A stretch of 64,000 nucleotides of DNA from Solibacillus merdavium (GCF_014836935.1 NZ_JACSPW010000017.1:1-64000); one strand, 5' to 3'. Counted from the first letter of the stretch, positions 27,229 through 37,144 are shown. Notes: generated by a model not told the origin, from the sequence alone. Numbers and translations are program-made.

Positions 27229-29439
27229 TTGCGCAAAATTATGCCAAATCGTCAGCAAAATCCGAAGGCAAAGCAACGGTCAAGTTTAACGTTTCGAATG
27301 AACATCCTTTTCTTTTCCATATTTGTTCTGTTCTCTGTACTAATTTTTCGTCTAGGGTATTTACAAATTGTTAAAGGTGAGGATTATGTGCGTGAATTAG
27401 AACGTACTGAGGAAGTACGTGTTAATACAAGCGTACCGCGTGGGAGGATTTTTGACCGTTATGGTCGCATATTGGTTGATAATCAGCCTGAAAATGCAAT
27501 TACTTATACAAAAATGCAAACGACAAAATCTGCTGAAATGCTTGAAATAGCAGAAAAGCTTGCACATTTGATCGAGCAGCCTACTGATAAAGTAACATAT
27601 CGAGATAAATTAGACTTTTGGATTTTACGTAACCAAGAAGATGCATTAGCAAAAGTATCACAAGAGGAAATGACGAAGTTCAGAAACGAAAATGAAGAGC
27701 TGGAGACAAAAGAAATCAACCAAGAATTCGATCGTCGAATACGTGAACGAATTACAGATAAAGAGCTTGAGCAACTTACTGAGTTCGATTTAGAAGTTCT
27801 AGCGATTTATCGTGAAATGATGACAGGGTATAATTTATCTCCACAAATTATTAAAGGGGAAAGTGTTACACCTGAAGAATTTGCACGGGTTTCTGAACAA
27901 TTGGCTGATTTACCTGGTGTGAATACAACAACGGATTGGAAGCGTGTCCGCCAATCACCTTTAGCCATTTTAGGACGTACAACCGTACCAAGTAAAGGTG
28001 TTCCGAAATCAAAACTAAACTTTTATTTAGCAAGGGATTATTCCCGAAATGATCGTGTAGGCGAGAGTTATTTTGAAGCCCAATATGAGGAAATTCTACA
28101 AGGTGAAAAGTCAGTTGTAAAAAATATTACGAACAAAAAAGGTCAAGTAGTTGAAACGGTGACGACTTTTGATGGTTTGCCAGGGAAGGATTTAGTAACT
28201 ACATTAGATGTAGAACTTCAGCAAAAAGCAGATGAAATTTTAGAGCGTCAGCTACTGGATTTAAAATCGAAAAATGGGTCGGAATTATTAGATCGTGCCT
28301 TTTTAGTGGCAATGAGTCCAAAAACAGGTGAACTATTATCTGTTGTAGGCAAAAAAATAGAAAAAGATAAAGAGACAGGCAAACCTTATATTGTCGATTA
28401 TTCATATGGTACATTTACAACTGCCTATGAAGCAGGGTCAACAGTAAAGGCAGCAACTGTATTAATGGGCTATAACGAAGGAGTTATAAAACCAGGAACA
28501 AGAATGCTCGATTCTCCAATGCGTATCGGGAATATTACATTAAATACACTATTTAATAAGCATGGTAGTGTCATATTAGATGATTTAACAGCATTAGAAC
28601 GGTCTTCCAATGTTTATATGTTCAAAATTGCCATGGGTATTGGCGGTCGAACGTATTCACCTGGTATGCGCTTTAGTCTAGCTCCAGGAACGCTGCAAAC
28701 GATTCGTAATGAGTATGCACAATTCGGTTTAGGCGTGCCAACAGGTCTTGACTTGCCAGGAGAAACAGTTGGTTATCAGGCAGAGCCGGATACAGATGTA
28801 AAATTGCTGAACTTAGCTATTGGACAGTTTGATACTTATACAACGATGCAGTTGGCGCAATATATTTCTACAATTGCAAATGGCGGGTACCGTATTCAAC
28901 CACGAATGCTGAAAGAAATTCGTAACCCTTCAAAAGATGGGAAATATTTAGGCCAAGTGGTTGAAGAAGTTTCACCAACGATTTTAAACAAAATTGAAAA
29001 TAGTGAAGCAGAAATTGCTCATGTTCAAGAAGGTTTGCGTCGGGTATACTTTGGAGTAAATGGCTCAGCTAAACGTCAGTTTGAAACAGCTGATTATACA
29101 GGAGCGGGTAAAACAGGTACAGCAGAGGTTGTTTATTATGGTCCACAACGAGATAAATGGAAAACAAATACGATTAATATCGTACACGTTGGCTATGCAC
29201 CATTTGAAAATCCTGAAATTGCCTATGCCATCATTTATCCATGGGCAACTACAATCTTCAATAATAATTACTTGCCACATGCAAATTTAACAGCACGTGA
29301 ATTAGTTGATTCCTATTTTGAGTTAAAAAACAAATATGCAGAAGAGGGTCTATCTACTAGTAAAGTAGAAAAATCAATTATTAAGCATTCAGATGAAAAA
29401 CTGGATGAAGATGAAGAAGTAGAAACAGTAAATGAATAA
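27229..29439 (+). CDS. pbpA: Penicillin-binding protein 2A, class B transpeptidase
   Basis: 736-aa elongation-specific class B PBP (B. subtilis PbpA is 716 aa). One membrane anchor (about residues 25-45), PBP dimer domain starting VPRGRIFDRYGRIL, and a transpeptidase domain with EAGSTVK (SxxK nucleophile), RSSN (SxN) and GKTGTAE (KTG). It crosslinks peptidoglycan outside the membrane during side-wall growth. Start TTG 27229 follows GAGAGGGGAG. The C-terminus is strongly acidic (DEKLDEDEEVE). Its position before pstS matches Bacillus. Confidence 0.96.
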   Translation: MRKIMPNRQQNPKAKQRSSLTFRMNILFFSIFVLFSVLIFRLGYLQIVKGEDYVRELERTEEVRVNTSVPRGRIFDRYGRILVDNQPENAITYTKMQTTKSAEMLEIAEKLAHLIEQPTDKVTYRDKLDFWILRNQEDALAKVSQEEMTKFRNENEELETKEINQEFDRRIRERITDKELEQLTEFDLEVLAIYREMMTGYNLSPQIIKGESVTPEEFARVSEQLADLPGVNTTTDWKRVRQSPLAILGRTTVPSKGVPKSKLNFYLARDYSRNDRVGESYFEAQYEEILQGEKSVVKNITNKKGQVVETVTTFDGLPGKDLVTTLDVELQQKADEILERQLLDLKSKNGSELLDRAFLVAMSPKTGELLSVVGKKIEKDKETGKPYIVDYSYGTFTTAYEAGSTVKAATVLMGYNEGVIKPGTRMLDSPMRIGNITLNTLFNKHGSVILDDLTALERSSNVYMFKIAMGIGGRTYSPGMRFSLAPGTLQTIRNEYAQFGLGVPTGLDLPGETVGYQAEPDTDVKLLNLAIGQFDTYTTMQLAQYISTIANGGYRIQPRMLKEIRNPSKDGKYLGQVVEEVSPTILNKIENSEAEIAHVQEGLRRVYFGVNGSAKRQFETADYTGAGKTGTAEVVYYGPQRDKWKTNTINIVHVGYAPFENPEIAYAIIYPWATTIFNNNYLPHANLTARELVDSYFELKNKYAEEGLSTSKVEKSIIKHSDEKLDEDEEVETVNE

Positions 29440-29440
29440 A

Positions 29441-29474
29441 AAAGTTCCCGTAGTTTCATACTACGGGATTTTTT
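29441..29474 (+). terminator. pbpA terminator
   Basis: CCCGTAGT (29447-29454) / ACTACGGG (29460-29467), then six T. Confidence 0.85.
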
Positions 29475-29490
29475 AAAGGAGAAATATAAA

Positions 29491-29904
29491 ATGAAGAAAA
29501 AGATTTTGCACACAGTCGTCATTGTTGGTGCCTTAAGCAATGCAGTGATTTTAGCCATTATGGACATGCCACCTTGGTTAATCATTTTAATGTCAGTAAT
29601 CTACGTCGTTATTTTTGAAGGACTTCTTCTATTATTAGAACCAAGACTAGTACGCGCAGAAAGAGAACGTAATGTAAAAGCATACCCTTATTTAAGGGAG
29701 CTGGTGGATGCAAAAAAAGCTACTGTCACGTTGCGAGATGGCACAGTTCTTTACAATGTAACATTTGAAGGGTATGCGAATCCGAAAGACGCAAAAACAA
29801 TTTTATTACATGTACATACTGTAAAGACAAAAAAGGATAAATCTACATTTACGGAACATCCTGTTAAACTAATTAACATAAAGAGTGTAAAAAAAGTTCA
29901 ATAA
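29491..29904 (+). CDS. Uncharacterised membrane protein, 137 aa
   Basis: Not recognised. Two adjacent N-terminal membrane segments (about 5-25 and 29-50), then a basic cytoplasmic domain of about 85 residues containing ELVDAKKATVTLRDGTVLYNV, which suggests a small beta-barrel of Sm- or SH3-like size. ATG 29491 follows AAAGGAGAAA. Separate terminators flank it, so it is independent of pbpA and pst. Confidence 0.75.
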   Translation: MKKKILHTVVIVGALSNAVILAIMDMPPWLIILMSVIYVVIFEGLLLLLEPRLVRAERERNVKAYPYLRELVDAKKATVTLRDGTVLYNVTFEGYANPKDAKTILLHVHTVKTKKDKSTFTEHPVKLINIKSVKKVQ

Positions 29905-29915
29905 TAAGAAAATGA

Positions 29916-29952
29916 GACAATTTGCAGAAAATAATGCAAATTGTCTTTTTTA
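29916..29952 (+). terminator. Terminator upstream of the pst promoter
   Basis: Perfect 11-bp repeat GACAATTTGCA (29916-29926) / TGCAAATTGTC (29935-29945) followed by T-rich sequence. Confidence 0.85.
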
Positions 29953-30016
29953 TTTACAAAGCTTTACGGTCAATTAACGAATGGAATATATTTGCTCAAC
30001 AAATTTTCATTATAGT
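29953..30016 (+). promoter_or_regulatory. Pho box and promoter of pstS
   Basis: Three TT(A/T/C)AC(A/G) hexamers repeat at 29953, 29963 and 29974, about 10-11 bp apart, as expected for PhoP dimers. A TATAGT -10 lies at 30011-30016. This predicts activation by PhoP under phosphate limitation, as for B. subtilis pst. Confidence 0.65.
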
Positions 30017-30063
30017 TGGAATTGTAAGAAAAAACATTTTTAAAACAAGCGGAGGAATTACAA

Positions 30064-31029
30064 ATGAAAAAGTGGCAGTACTTAACATCAACAGCTTTAC
30101 TTAGTTCAGCAATTCTTTTAGGAGCATGTGGCGGGGAAAAAGATGAATCTTCTACATCAGCAGAAACGCAAACAGAACAGGCTGAGTCAGGAAGTGCACA
30201 AATATCAGGTAATGTAGTAGGCGATGGCTCGTCAACAGTAGCTCCAATTACAGAAGCGTTAGTTGAAGAATACGCAGCAGTACAAAAAGATGTACGTGTA
30301 GCAGTTGGTGTATCCGGTACAGGCGGCGGATTCGAAAAATTCATTAATGGAGAAACGGACTTCTCTAACGCTTCCCGTCCAATTAAAGATTCGGAAGTGG
30401 AAGAGCTTAAAAATGCGGGTGTTGAATACACGGAATTTGAATTGGCTTACGATGGTTTATCGGTCGTAGTACACCCGGAAAATACATGGGCAAAAGATTT
30501 AACGGTTGATCAATTAAAGCAAATTTGGATTGAGGACGGAACTACAAAAAAATGGTCTGATATCGATTCATCTTGGCCGGCAGAAGAAATTGTTTTCTAT
30601 TCACCGGGCTCCGATTCAGGAACTTATGATTACTTTGATGAAGTTATTTTAGATGGGGAAGACATTGTAAAATCTGCAACATTATCTGAAGATGACAATG
30701 TATTGGTCCAAGGCGTAACAGCAGATAAAAATGCGATCGGTTACTTCGGTTATGCATATTACCTGGAAAACAAGGATAAATTGCAAGTTGTTACTGTGAA
30801 TGGTGTCGAACCTACGAATGACACAATTGAAACTGGTGACTATTCTCCATTGTCCCGTCCACTGTTCATTTACGTGAAAAACAGTGCGATAAAAGATAAT
30901 GAAGCAACTTATGATTTCATTAAGTTTACTTTAGAGAATGCCGGAGAAATGGCGGAAGTTGTTGGCTATGTAAGTTTACCGTCCGAAAAGTATGATGAGA
31001 GTTTAGAAGTATTGGAAGGCTTAAAATAA
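30064..31029 (+). CDS. pstS: Phosphate-binding lipoprotein PstS
   Basis: High-affinity phosphate-binding lipoprotein (321 aa). Signal peptide with lipobox LLGAC, an acidic linker, then the phosphate-binding loop [10 protein letters not shown] and the [20 protein letters not shown] region, plus [12 protein letters not shown]. It captures phosphate outside the cell and delivers it to PstCA. AGCGGAGGAA precedes the ATG. A hairpin with T tract follows before pstC. Confidence 0.97.
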   Translation: MKKWQYLTSTALLSSAILLGACGGEKDESSTSAETQTEQAESGSAQISGNVVGDGSSTVAPITEALVEEYAAVQKDVRVAVGVSGTGGGFEKFINGETDFSNASRPIKDSEVEELKNAGVEYTEFELAYDGLSVVVHPENTWAKDLTVDQLKQIWIEDGTTKKWSDIDSSWPAEEIVFYSPGSDSGTYDYFDEVILDGEDIVKSATLSEDDNVLVQGVTADKNAIGYFGYAYYLENKDKLQVVTVNGVEPTNDTIETGDYSPLSRPLFIYVKNSAIKDNEATYDFIKFTLENAGEMAEVVGYVSLPSEKYDESLEVLEGLK

Positions 31030-31044
31030 GAGAAGTGAGAAATA

Positions 31045-31078
31045 GTGTGGGGTGGCTCTCATGCCCCTCACGTTTTTT
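31045..31078 (+). terminator. Attenuating hairpin between pstS and pstC
   Basis: GTGTGGGG (31045-31052) / CCCCTCAC (31064-31071) with one mismatch, followed by six T. Partial termination here would give more PstS than permease. Confidence 0.7.
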
Positions 31079-31131
31079 GATGAAAATAAACAGTAAAATG
31101 TATCATTGAATTTTGGAAGGAGTTTTCGCTC

Positions 31132-32076
31132 ATGGCTCTTAAACAACAGGAGCAAGCAAGTGTCCAACAATTAATCGAGCGTTCGCGCAATCGCAAAGGA
31201 AAGAAAGTAATTGAAAAGTTAGTGCCGATAGGGTTATTTTTGGCAGCGACGATTTCGGTTCTTACAACGTTTGGGATTGTATTTACATTAATTTTTGAAA
31301 CGATAGAGTTTTTCACGCGTGTGTCGATTATGGACTATTTATTTGGTACAGAGTGGCTACCATTCTCGGGAAAAGAGCCGTTGTATGGAATCTTGCCGTT
31401 AATAATAGGGACTTTTAAAATTACATTTATCGCTGTTTTAGTAGCAATTCCATTTGGTTTAGGTGCAGCAATTTATTTAAGTGAATATGCTTCAGAGCGT
31501 GTACGAAAAATCATTAAACCTATTTTGGAGGTGCTTGCAGGCGTTCCGACAATTGTTTACGGTTTCTTTGCTTTAACGTTTATTACGCCAATTTTGCAAG
31601 CACTTATTCCGAACCTTAAAATTTTCAATGCAATCAGTCCAGGCATTGTAGTGGGCATTATGATTCTACCAATGATTACGTCAATGTCAGAAGATGCGAT
31701 GAGCTCGGTACCCCGTTCAATTCGTGAAGGAGCGTTAGGTTTAGGTGCAACAAAGTTCGAGGTAGCAATTAAAATTGTATTGCCTGCAGCATTATCCGGT
31801 ATTATCGCTTCCATTGTACTGGGTATTTCCCGCGCAATAGGAGAAACAATGATTGTTTCCTTAGCAGGCGGATCTACACCAAAATTCGACTTTGGGTTTA
31901 CAGATTCCATTCAAACTATGACAGCCTATATTGTTCAAGTAACTACAGGTGATGCAGGTTACGGAACGACAATTTACTACTCGATCTATGCAGTAGGATT
32001 CACATTATTTATATTTACATTGATGATGAATCTACTTGCATCCTACATTTCAAAACGCTTCAGAGAGGAGTATTAA
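31132..32076 (+). CDS. pstC: Phosphate ABC transporter permease PstC
   Basis: 314-aa permease with six predicted helices. The EAA loop is GALGLGATKFEVAIKI and there is a family LAGVPTIVYGFFAL stretch. The N-terminal 30 residues are cytoplasmic and basic. AAGGAGTT precedes ATG 31132. It forms the phosphate channel with PstA. Confidence 0.96.
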   Translation: MALKQQEQASVQQLIERSRNRKGKKVIEKLVPIGLFLAATISVLTTFGIVFTLIFETIEFFTRVSIMDYLFGTEWLPFSGKEPLYGILPLIIGTFKITFIAVLVAIPFGLGAAIYLSEYASERVRKIIKPILEVLAGVPTIVYGFFALTFITPILQALIPNLKIFNAISPGIVVGIMILPMITSMSEDAMSSVPRSIREGALGLGATKFEVAIKIVLPAALSGIIASIVLGISRAIGETMIVSLAGGSTPKFDFGFTDSIQTMTAYIVQVTTGDAGYGTTIYYSIYAVGFTLFIFTLMMNLLASYISKRFREEY

Positions 32077-32077
32077 A

Positions 32078-32956
32078 ATGCGCTATATACAGGAAGACCT
32101 AGTCATGAAGCGAATGAATAAACGTCTCATTTCAAATAAAGTGTGGAAGTTCATTTTTTTTATTGCCACAAGCTTTGCTCTTGTGTCATTAGGGATGCTG
32201 CTGTATCGGATTATATCGCAAGGAATAGGCTTTTTGGATTGGGAGTTCATTACAAACTTTGCTTCTCGAATCCCTGAAAATGCAGGAATTAAAGCCGCTT
32301 TAATCGGTTCACTCTGGCTAATGAGTGTTGTGGCACCTGTATCAATTATTTTAGGCGTGAGTACAGCCATTTACTTGGAAGAATATGCGAAGCAAAATAA
32401 ACTAAATGATTTTATACGAATGAATATTTCCAATTTAGCGGGTGTCCCTTCCATTGTATTCGGTTTACTTGGATTGACAATTTTCGTACGATTGTTTGGT
32501 TTTGAAAAAAGTATTTTAGCGGCTGGGTTGACGATGAGTTTATTAATACTGCCGGTTATTATTGTAGCGGCTCAAGAAGCGATCCGAGCAGTACCGAACG
32601 AGCAGCGGGAAGCTTCATTTGGAATGGGAGCGACAAAGTGGCAAACTATTGTCCGTGTTATAATTCCAGCGGCGATTCCTGGTATTTTGACAGGTAGTAT
32701 TTTGGCATTATCCCGTGCAATTGGGGAAACGGCCCCATTAGTCGTAATTGGAATCCCAGTAATTTTACAATTTTTGCCGACTGGCTACCTGGATACTTTT
32801 ACGGCATTGCCGATGCAAATTTTTGACTGGGCAAAGCGTCCACAGGAAGCATTTCAATATGTTGCATCAGCAGGCATTATCGTATTGATGGTTGTGCTAT
32901 TGACGATGAACTCGATAGCAATCTTTATTCGAAATAAGTTCCAAAAACGTTACTAG
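32078..32956 (+). CDS. pstA: Phosphate ABC transporter permease PstA
   Basis: 292-aa permease partner of PstC. Helices and the motifs LAGVPSIVFGLLGL and ASFGMGATKWQTIVRV (EAA loop) are present. Start ATG 32078, 7 nt after GAGAGGAG, directly behind the pstC stop. An upstream in-frame ATG at 32036 would lie inside pstC. Confidence 0.96.
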   Translation: MRYIQEDLVMKRMNKRLISNKVWKFIFFIATSFALVSLGMLLYRIISQGIGFLDWEFITNFASRIPENAGIKAALIGSLWLMSVVAPVSIILGVSTAIYLEEYAKQNKLNDFIRMNISNLAGVPSIVFGLLGLTIFVRLFGFEKSILAAGLTMSLLILPVIIVAAQEAIRAVPNEQREASFGMGATKWQTIVRVIIPAAIPGILTGSILALSRAIGETAPLVVIGIPVILQFLPTGYLDTFTALPMQIFDWAKRPQEAFQYVASAGIIVLMVVLLTMNSIAIFIRNKFQKRY

Positions 32957-32968
32957 GAGTGAAATGGA

Positions 32969-33784
32969 ATGGTACAAATTTTAACTGAATTTAATGGAAC
33001 GAGGCATGCTGTGCATGAAATTAATAGTAAATCCATTGTTATGCAATCAAATAATTTTAACTTATGGTACGGGAGTAACCATGCTTTAAAAGATATTAAT
33101 TTAAATATGCAGGAGAATGAAGTGACAGCCATTATCGGTCCTTCAGGCTGTGGGAAATCTACGTATATCAAAGCTTTAAATCGCATGGTGGAACTTGTAC
33201 CTATCGTACGTACAGCGGGTGAAATTAGTTATAGAGGACGTAATATTTTTGCAAATGGTTATGAGGTGGAAGAACTACGAACAAAAGTCGGCATGGTTTT
33301 CCAAAAGCCAAACCCATTTCCAAAATCGATTTATGATAACATCGCTTACGGTCCGCGGATCCACGGTATTAAAAACAAGAAAATTTTAGATGAAATTGTG
33401 GAAAAGTCATTACGGGGGGCAGCCATCTGGGATGAAGTGAAAGACCGTTTAAACGAAAATGCATATGGTTTATCGGGTGGTCAACAGCAGCGTATTTGTA
33501 TCGCGCGGTGTTTAGCAATTGAACCTGATGTAATTTTAATGGATGAACCGACGTCAGCGCTTGATCCAATTTCGACTTTGAAAGTAGAGGAACTTGTGCA
33601 GGAAATGAAAGAACAATATTCGATTGTAATTGTCACACATAATATGCAACAAGCTGCTCGTATTTCGGATAAAACTGCATTCTTCCTAAATGGAGAAGTG
33701 ATTGAATTTGATCAAACAGATACGATTTTCTCGACGCCGTCAGATCAGCGTACAGAAGATTATATATCAGGTCGATTTGGATAG
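32969..33784 (+). CDS. pstB: Phosphate ABC transporter ATPase PstB
   Basis: 271-aa ABC ATPase. Walker [11 protein letters not shown]-loop [11 protein letters not shown] (PstB-typical), signature LSGGQQQR, Walker [13 protein letters not shown] and VTHNMQQA are intact. About 25 extra N-terminal residues precede the usual start; the ATG at 32969 has AGGAGTG upstream. It energises phosphate import through PstCA. Confidence 0.97.
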   Translation: MVQILTEFNGTRHAVHEINSKSIVMQSNNFNLWYGSNHALKDINLNMQENEVTAIIGPSGCGKSTYIKALNRMVELVPIVRTAGEISYRGRNIFANGYEVEELRTKVGMVFQKPNPFPKSIYDNIAYGPRIHGIKNKKILDEIVEKSLRGAAIWDEVKDRLNENAYGLSGGQQQRICIARCLAIEPDVILMDEPTSALDPISTLKVEELVQEMKEQYSIVIVTHNMQQAARISDKTAFFLNGEVIEFDQTDTIFSTPSDQRTEDYISGRFG

Positions 33785-33796
33785 GGAAGGGGTTTT

Positions 33797-34456
33797 GTGA
33801 ATATGATTCGGGAGCGATTTGAACATGATTTAATTGCGGTACAACAAGATTTAATGGAAATTTGTGATTTAAGTATAGATTCGTTGCAAACTGCATTTAA
33901 AGCGTTTGTTAACAAAGATATTGATTTAGCTCTTCAGGTAATAAAGACGGATTTAAAAATTAATCGGTTGGAAGAAACAATTAATGACCGTGTTATTTTA
34001 CTTATAGCAAAGCAACAGCCTGTTGCTACGGATTTACGAAGATTAATCGTAGTAATTAAAGCAGCTACCGATATGGAACGCATAGGAGATCATGCGGTAA
34101 ATATTGCAAAGGAAACAATTCGAATCGGAAAAGAACCATTTGTATCGAGTATTGAGCCAATTGAGGAAATGTTCCATAAATCGATATTAATGTTACGTCA
34201 AATTGTCGAGGCATTTTTGGAAGAAAATACGACAAAAGCAAAAGAAATTGCACAGCTTGATGACGAGGTTGATGAGTTGACCGGCAATACAATCAGTAAT
34301 TTAATGAAATTAACGGTTTCCAATGAGCAGGTGTCACAAATAACGAGCTTATCTTATGTATGCCGTTGCATCGAACGCTCAGCAGACCACGCGACAAATA
34401 TTGCAGAGCATTTATTCTATCTCTTAAAAGGCAAGCACTATGAATTGAATAACTAA
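33797..34456 (+). CDS. phoU: Phosphate signalling protein PhoU
   Basis: 219-aa all-helical PhoU with two repeats of the metal-binding three-helix bundle (MERIGDHAVNIAKE and IERSADHATNIAEH). It links Pst activity to Pho two-component control. Start GTG 33797 or ATG 33803, both after AAGGGG. Last gene of the pst operon; a terminator follows. Confidence 0.96.
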   Translation: MNMIRERFEHDLIAVQQDLMEICDLSIDSLQTAFKAFVNKDIDLALQVIKTDLKINRLEETINDRVILLIAKQQPVATDLRRLIVVIKAATDMERIGDHAVNIAKETIRIGKEPFVSSIEPIEEMFHKSILMLRQIVEAFLEENTTKAKEIAQLDDEVDELTGNTISNLMKLTVSNEQVSQITSLSYVCRCIERSADHATNIAEHLFYLLKGKHYELNN

Positions 34457-34461
34457 TTTTT

Positions 34462-34500
34462 AAAGTATAGGGGGGTGACTTCTTATACTTTTCTTTTTAT
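34462..34500 (+). terminator. Terminator of the pst operon
   Basis: AAAGTATA (34462-34469) / TATACTTT (34484-34491) followed by TCTTTTTAT. Confidence 0.65.
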
Positions 34501-34635
34501 GCAGAAAATAGTCAGGAATAGAGTTTTATCCTGCAATTCATAGCTAAATAATTCATGTATTACTTGGATACATGTTACAATAAAGGTAATACGATAAGCG
34601 TCTGTTATGCTTATAAATTCAAAGGAGTCTGAAAC

Positions 34636-35064
34636 ATGTTAAAAACAATTGTATTTGATCAGTTAAAACTAGCAATGAAAAATAAGGACACATTGGCTAA
34701 AGGTGTCTTAACACTTGTAAAATCTGCATTGGATTCAGCCGAAAAAGAAAAAGGCTCTGAATTAACACCGCTAGAGGAAACGGCAATCATTAACCGTGAG
34801 ATTAAACAGACGAATCAGTCACTGGACGGGGCAAAGCAAGCGGACCGTGCAGACTTAATCGAAAAAGAAGAAGCAAAATTAGTGATCTTAAAAAGCTTCT
34901 TACCAAAACAGCTAACTGAAGAAGAGATTGTCGCAGAACTTCAGGCAGCCGGTATTGTAACTGGCATGAATATGGGGGATGCAATGAAAATTGCAAAGCC
35001 ATTATTGGACGGCAAAGCAGATGGCGCAACAATTTCAAAAGTTGTAAAATCACTGATTTCTTAA
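34636..35064 (+). CDS. yqeY: GatB/YqeY domain protein
   Basis: 142-aa YqeY family protein related to the tail domain of GatB. Typical are LKLAMKNKDTLAKGVLTLVKSA, EEEAKLVILKSFLPKQLTEEEI and the C-terminal GATISKVVKSLI. Probably an RNA- or tRNA-associated accessory protein; exact role unproven. ATG 34636 with AAAGGAGTC upstream. In Bacillus yqeY follows rpsU; here it stands alone behind the pst operon. Confidence 0.93.
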   Translation: MLKTIVFDQLKLAMKNKDTLAKGVLTLVKSALDSAEKEKGSELTPLEETAIINREIKQTNQSLDGAKQADRADLIEKEEAKLVILKSFLPKQLTEEEIVAELQAAGIVTGMNMGDAMKIAKPLLDGKADGATISKVVKSLIS

Positions 35065-35079
35065 TTTGAATTATATGTT

Positions 35080-35114
35080 GGAGTGTCTAAAGTTTTATTT
35101 TAGGCGCTCCTTTT
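35080..35114 (+). terminator. yqeY terminator
   Basis: GGAGTGTCTAAA (35080-35091) pairs with TTTAGGCGCTCC (35099-35110) with wobbles, then TTTT. Confidence 0.75.
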
Positions 35115-35180
35115 CGCTATGTTTTTATATTTCCATCCCTTACAATATAAAAAAGGGAAACTGATAGGGGGAAAATCATT

Positions 35181-35744
35181 TTGAATTTACATGATCAAAT
35201 ACAATTATACGTACCTTTTAATGAACAGGAAGAAACAGATAAGGATATTATGTTGCGTGCAATGGTAACTTTATCGGATGTACTTACACGAAATAATGAA
35301 GTGCTGCACTTTACTGCTTCAGCCTTTGTATTTAATCCTGCCCGTACACATGTTTTAATGGTTTACCATAATATTTACAACTCATGGGGGTGGACTGGCG
35401 GTCATGCAGATGGGGACCCGAATCTATTTAATGTAGCAAAAAAGGAACTTATGGAAGAAGCAGGACTTACAGAAGTAAAGCCTATTCAAAAAGAAATGAT
35501 TTCCCTAGATATATTACCGGTTATCGGACATATGAAAAATGGGAAATATGTCGCTGCGCATTTGCATTTTAATGCAACATATGTGTTTGAAGTTGCGGAT
35601 GACGCATCTCTTAAATCAAAACCAGATGAAAATAGCGCGGTAGGATGGATTGCCATCGATGAAGTAGCTCAAAAATGTTCGGAGCAGCATATGATACCGA
35701 TTTATGAAAAGATAATTGAAAAAGTTAAAAAAATAGAAGGTTAA
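35181..35744 (+). CDS. Nudix hydrolase
   Basis: 187-aa Nudix protein. The Nudix box lies around residue 72: GGHADGDPNLF followed by AKKELMEEAGL. The REUxEExGU core appears as KELMEEAGL, with Lys for the usual Arg and the metal-binding Glu pair kept. Substrate not deducible; some relatives near this size are annotated as isopentenyl-diphosphate isomerase-like or general NUDIX. Start TTG 35181 after GGGGGAAA. Monocistronic. Confidence 0.9.
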   Translation: MNLHDQIQLYVPFNEQEETDKDIMLRAMVTLSDVLTRNNEVLHFTASAFVFNPARTHVLMVYHNIYNSWGWTGGHADGDPNLFNVAKKELMEEAGLTEVKPIQKEMISLDILPVIGHMKNGKYVAAHLHFNATYVFEVADDASLKSKPDENSAVGWIAIDEVAQKCSEQHMIPIYEKIIEKVKKIEG

Positions 35745-35752
35745 ATGCAAAT

Positions 35753-35792
35753 AGATGTGTTGATTGTTCATACAATCAGCACATCTTTTTCT
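35753..35792 (+). terminator. Nudix gene terminator
   Basis: Near-perfect 15-bp stem (35753-35767 / 35772-35786) followed by five T. Confidence 0.85.
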
Positions 35793-35816
35793 ATACCGTG
35801 CCATTGTATGACGGTT

Positions 35817-36671
35817 TTAAATTAAATCAACAGGTCTAGTTCTTAGGAATTCCTGGAATCTGCGAACTTCACGATAGGGTAGTAACCGTTGCTGATTTCG
35901 ATAATCCTCTACATCCATTTGGAATGGTTCAATTCTTCCTTTTTGAAAATAGATGAGACGCTGGAAGGGATTAATCGCAATTGCTTTCGAATATTTTCCA
36001 AATAAAGTCAAATTATGGCCCTTCATAAAATAGAGATTTAAAATAGCGCGATTATGAGCGATGGCGTGTGGGGTATCACATCGATACCAAACATCTTTAA
36101 AGGTTATTCCCAGCAATACCGCATACTCAATATTATCATCATTAGGAACTTCGATATAACCTGTTGGATGATTGTTTAATAATTTGTATATTGTTATTGT
36201 GGGATCGAAGGCATTCAATTCATAATATATGATTGGAATAGGTGTTGATTTACTGCGATTTCTTACCATTAAGTTTGATGGAGGACGTTTTGAACATAAA
36301 AAAAGATTATTTTTCGCATAATAGGAAATATCTTTTCCAATTACTTGTTGGTGCTGCGAATTTTCATAAACAACAGCATAATATTGATTATAAAATTTAA
36401 CGATACGATATAATTCGTTGTCATAGCTCGTCGAGTAGATGTATGATAGACAATCTTCCATTGTCTCAAAACCATCATAAAATGAATAACTTTTATAAAT
36501 GGATAATAACCAATCCCGGCATAAGCTATCTTCTGTTACAAAGCCATACGTATCGTCTGATATGGCACGGGAAGTTGCCAGCTTTCCGTTAAATGGACGT
36601 AAAAAACGGATGGCTAGTAACTGTGTCACTAACCGAATTTCGTAGTCCACTTGAGAAATATTTGGTAGCAA
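35817..36671 (-). CDS. Uncharacterised 284-aa protein
   Basis: Not recognised. Predicted soluble, rich in aromatic residues (many Tyr and Phe) with alternating beta and alpha stretches and no signal peptide. A central CSKRPPSNLMVRNRS and a C-terminal Arg-rich tail are the only distinctive parts. Start TTG 36671 with AAGGAAG about 7 nt upstream. Alone on the minus strand between + genes. Function unknown. Confidence 0.75.
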   Translation of the reverse strand: MLPNISQVDYEIRLVTQLLAIRFLRPFNGKLATSRAISDDTYGFVTEDSLCRDWLLSIYKSYSFYDGFETMEDCLSYIYSTSYDNELYRIVKFYNQYYAVVYENSQHQQVIGKDISYYAKNNLFLCSKRPPSNLMVRNRSKSTPIPIIYYELNAFDPTITIYKLLNNHPTGYIEVPNDDNIEYAVLLGITFKDVWYRCDTPHAIAHNRAILNLYFMKGHNLTLFGKYSKAIAINPFQRLIYFQKGRIEPFQMDVEDYRNQQRLLPYREVRRFQEFLRTRPVDLI

Positions 36672-36901
36672 ATCAATCTTCCTTTCATCGAGCTAATGCT
36701 GATTAATAGAAATGCCTATTTAATAGGTAAAAATAATTATAACACATGTATAAATATCATAAGGAATAATTTGCCTATGTATTGTTTGCTGTAAAATTAC
36801 TAAAAATGTCTGAATGGCTCTATGATTTTGAAAAAAATTCACAAAATCAAACTACATATGCTAAAATAACGTTGTATAAACAAAAGGGAGGCTGTTTTTA
36901 A

Positions 36902-37123
36902 ATGGCAAAAAAAGTGAAAGAATATACAATTAATCCTGATCGTGTGGAAGAAGCATTATTAGTTCAAAATCGTATGCTTCTTGAATTATTAGTTCAAGTG
37001 TTAGATGAGCAATTGGTAATTGAGCGTCCAATTTTGCATGAACGCTTAGCTAACCTAGTAGAGCTTTCAAACCATGACCGCGAGTTAAAAGATACATTAC
37101 ACGGTTTAACTCAAAAATTATAA
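36902..37123 (+). CDS. Small uncharacterised protein, 73 aa
   Basis: 73-aa helical protein (AKKVKEYTINPDRVEEALLV start) with heptad-like leucines through LLELLVQVLDEQL, suggesting a coiled coil or helical bundle. Not recognised. ATG 36902 preceded by AAAGGGAGGC. Own terminator at 37145-37177. Confidence 0.75.
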   Translation: MAKKVKEYTINPDRVEEALLVQNRMLLELLVQVLDEQLVIERPILHERLANLVELSNHDRELKDTLHGLTQKL

Positions 37124-37144
37124 TTACATACTAAACGGTATGGT

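Noticed and set aside
27177-27374. 65-aa frame overlapping the pbpA start
   Set aside because: It begins at the predicted transcription start and overlaps pbpA in another frame without a ribosome binding site.
29970-30431. 153-aa open frame on - opposite pstS
   Set aside because: Shadow of pstS with Ser/Ala/Pro-rich composition; it also crosses the Pho box.
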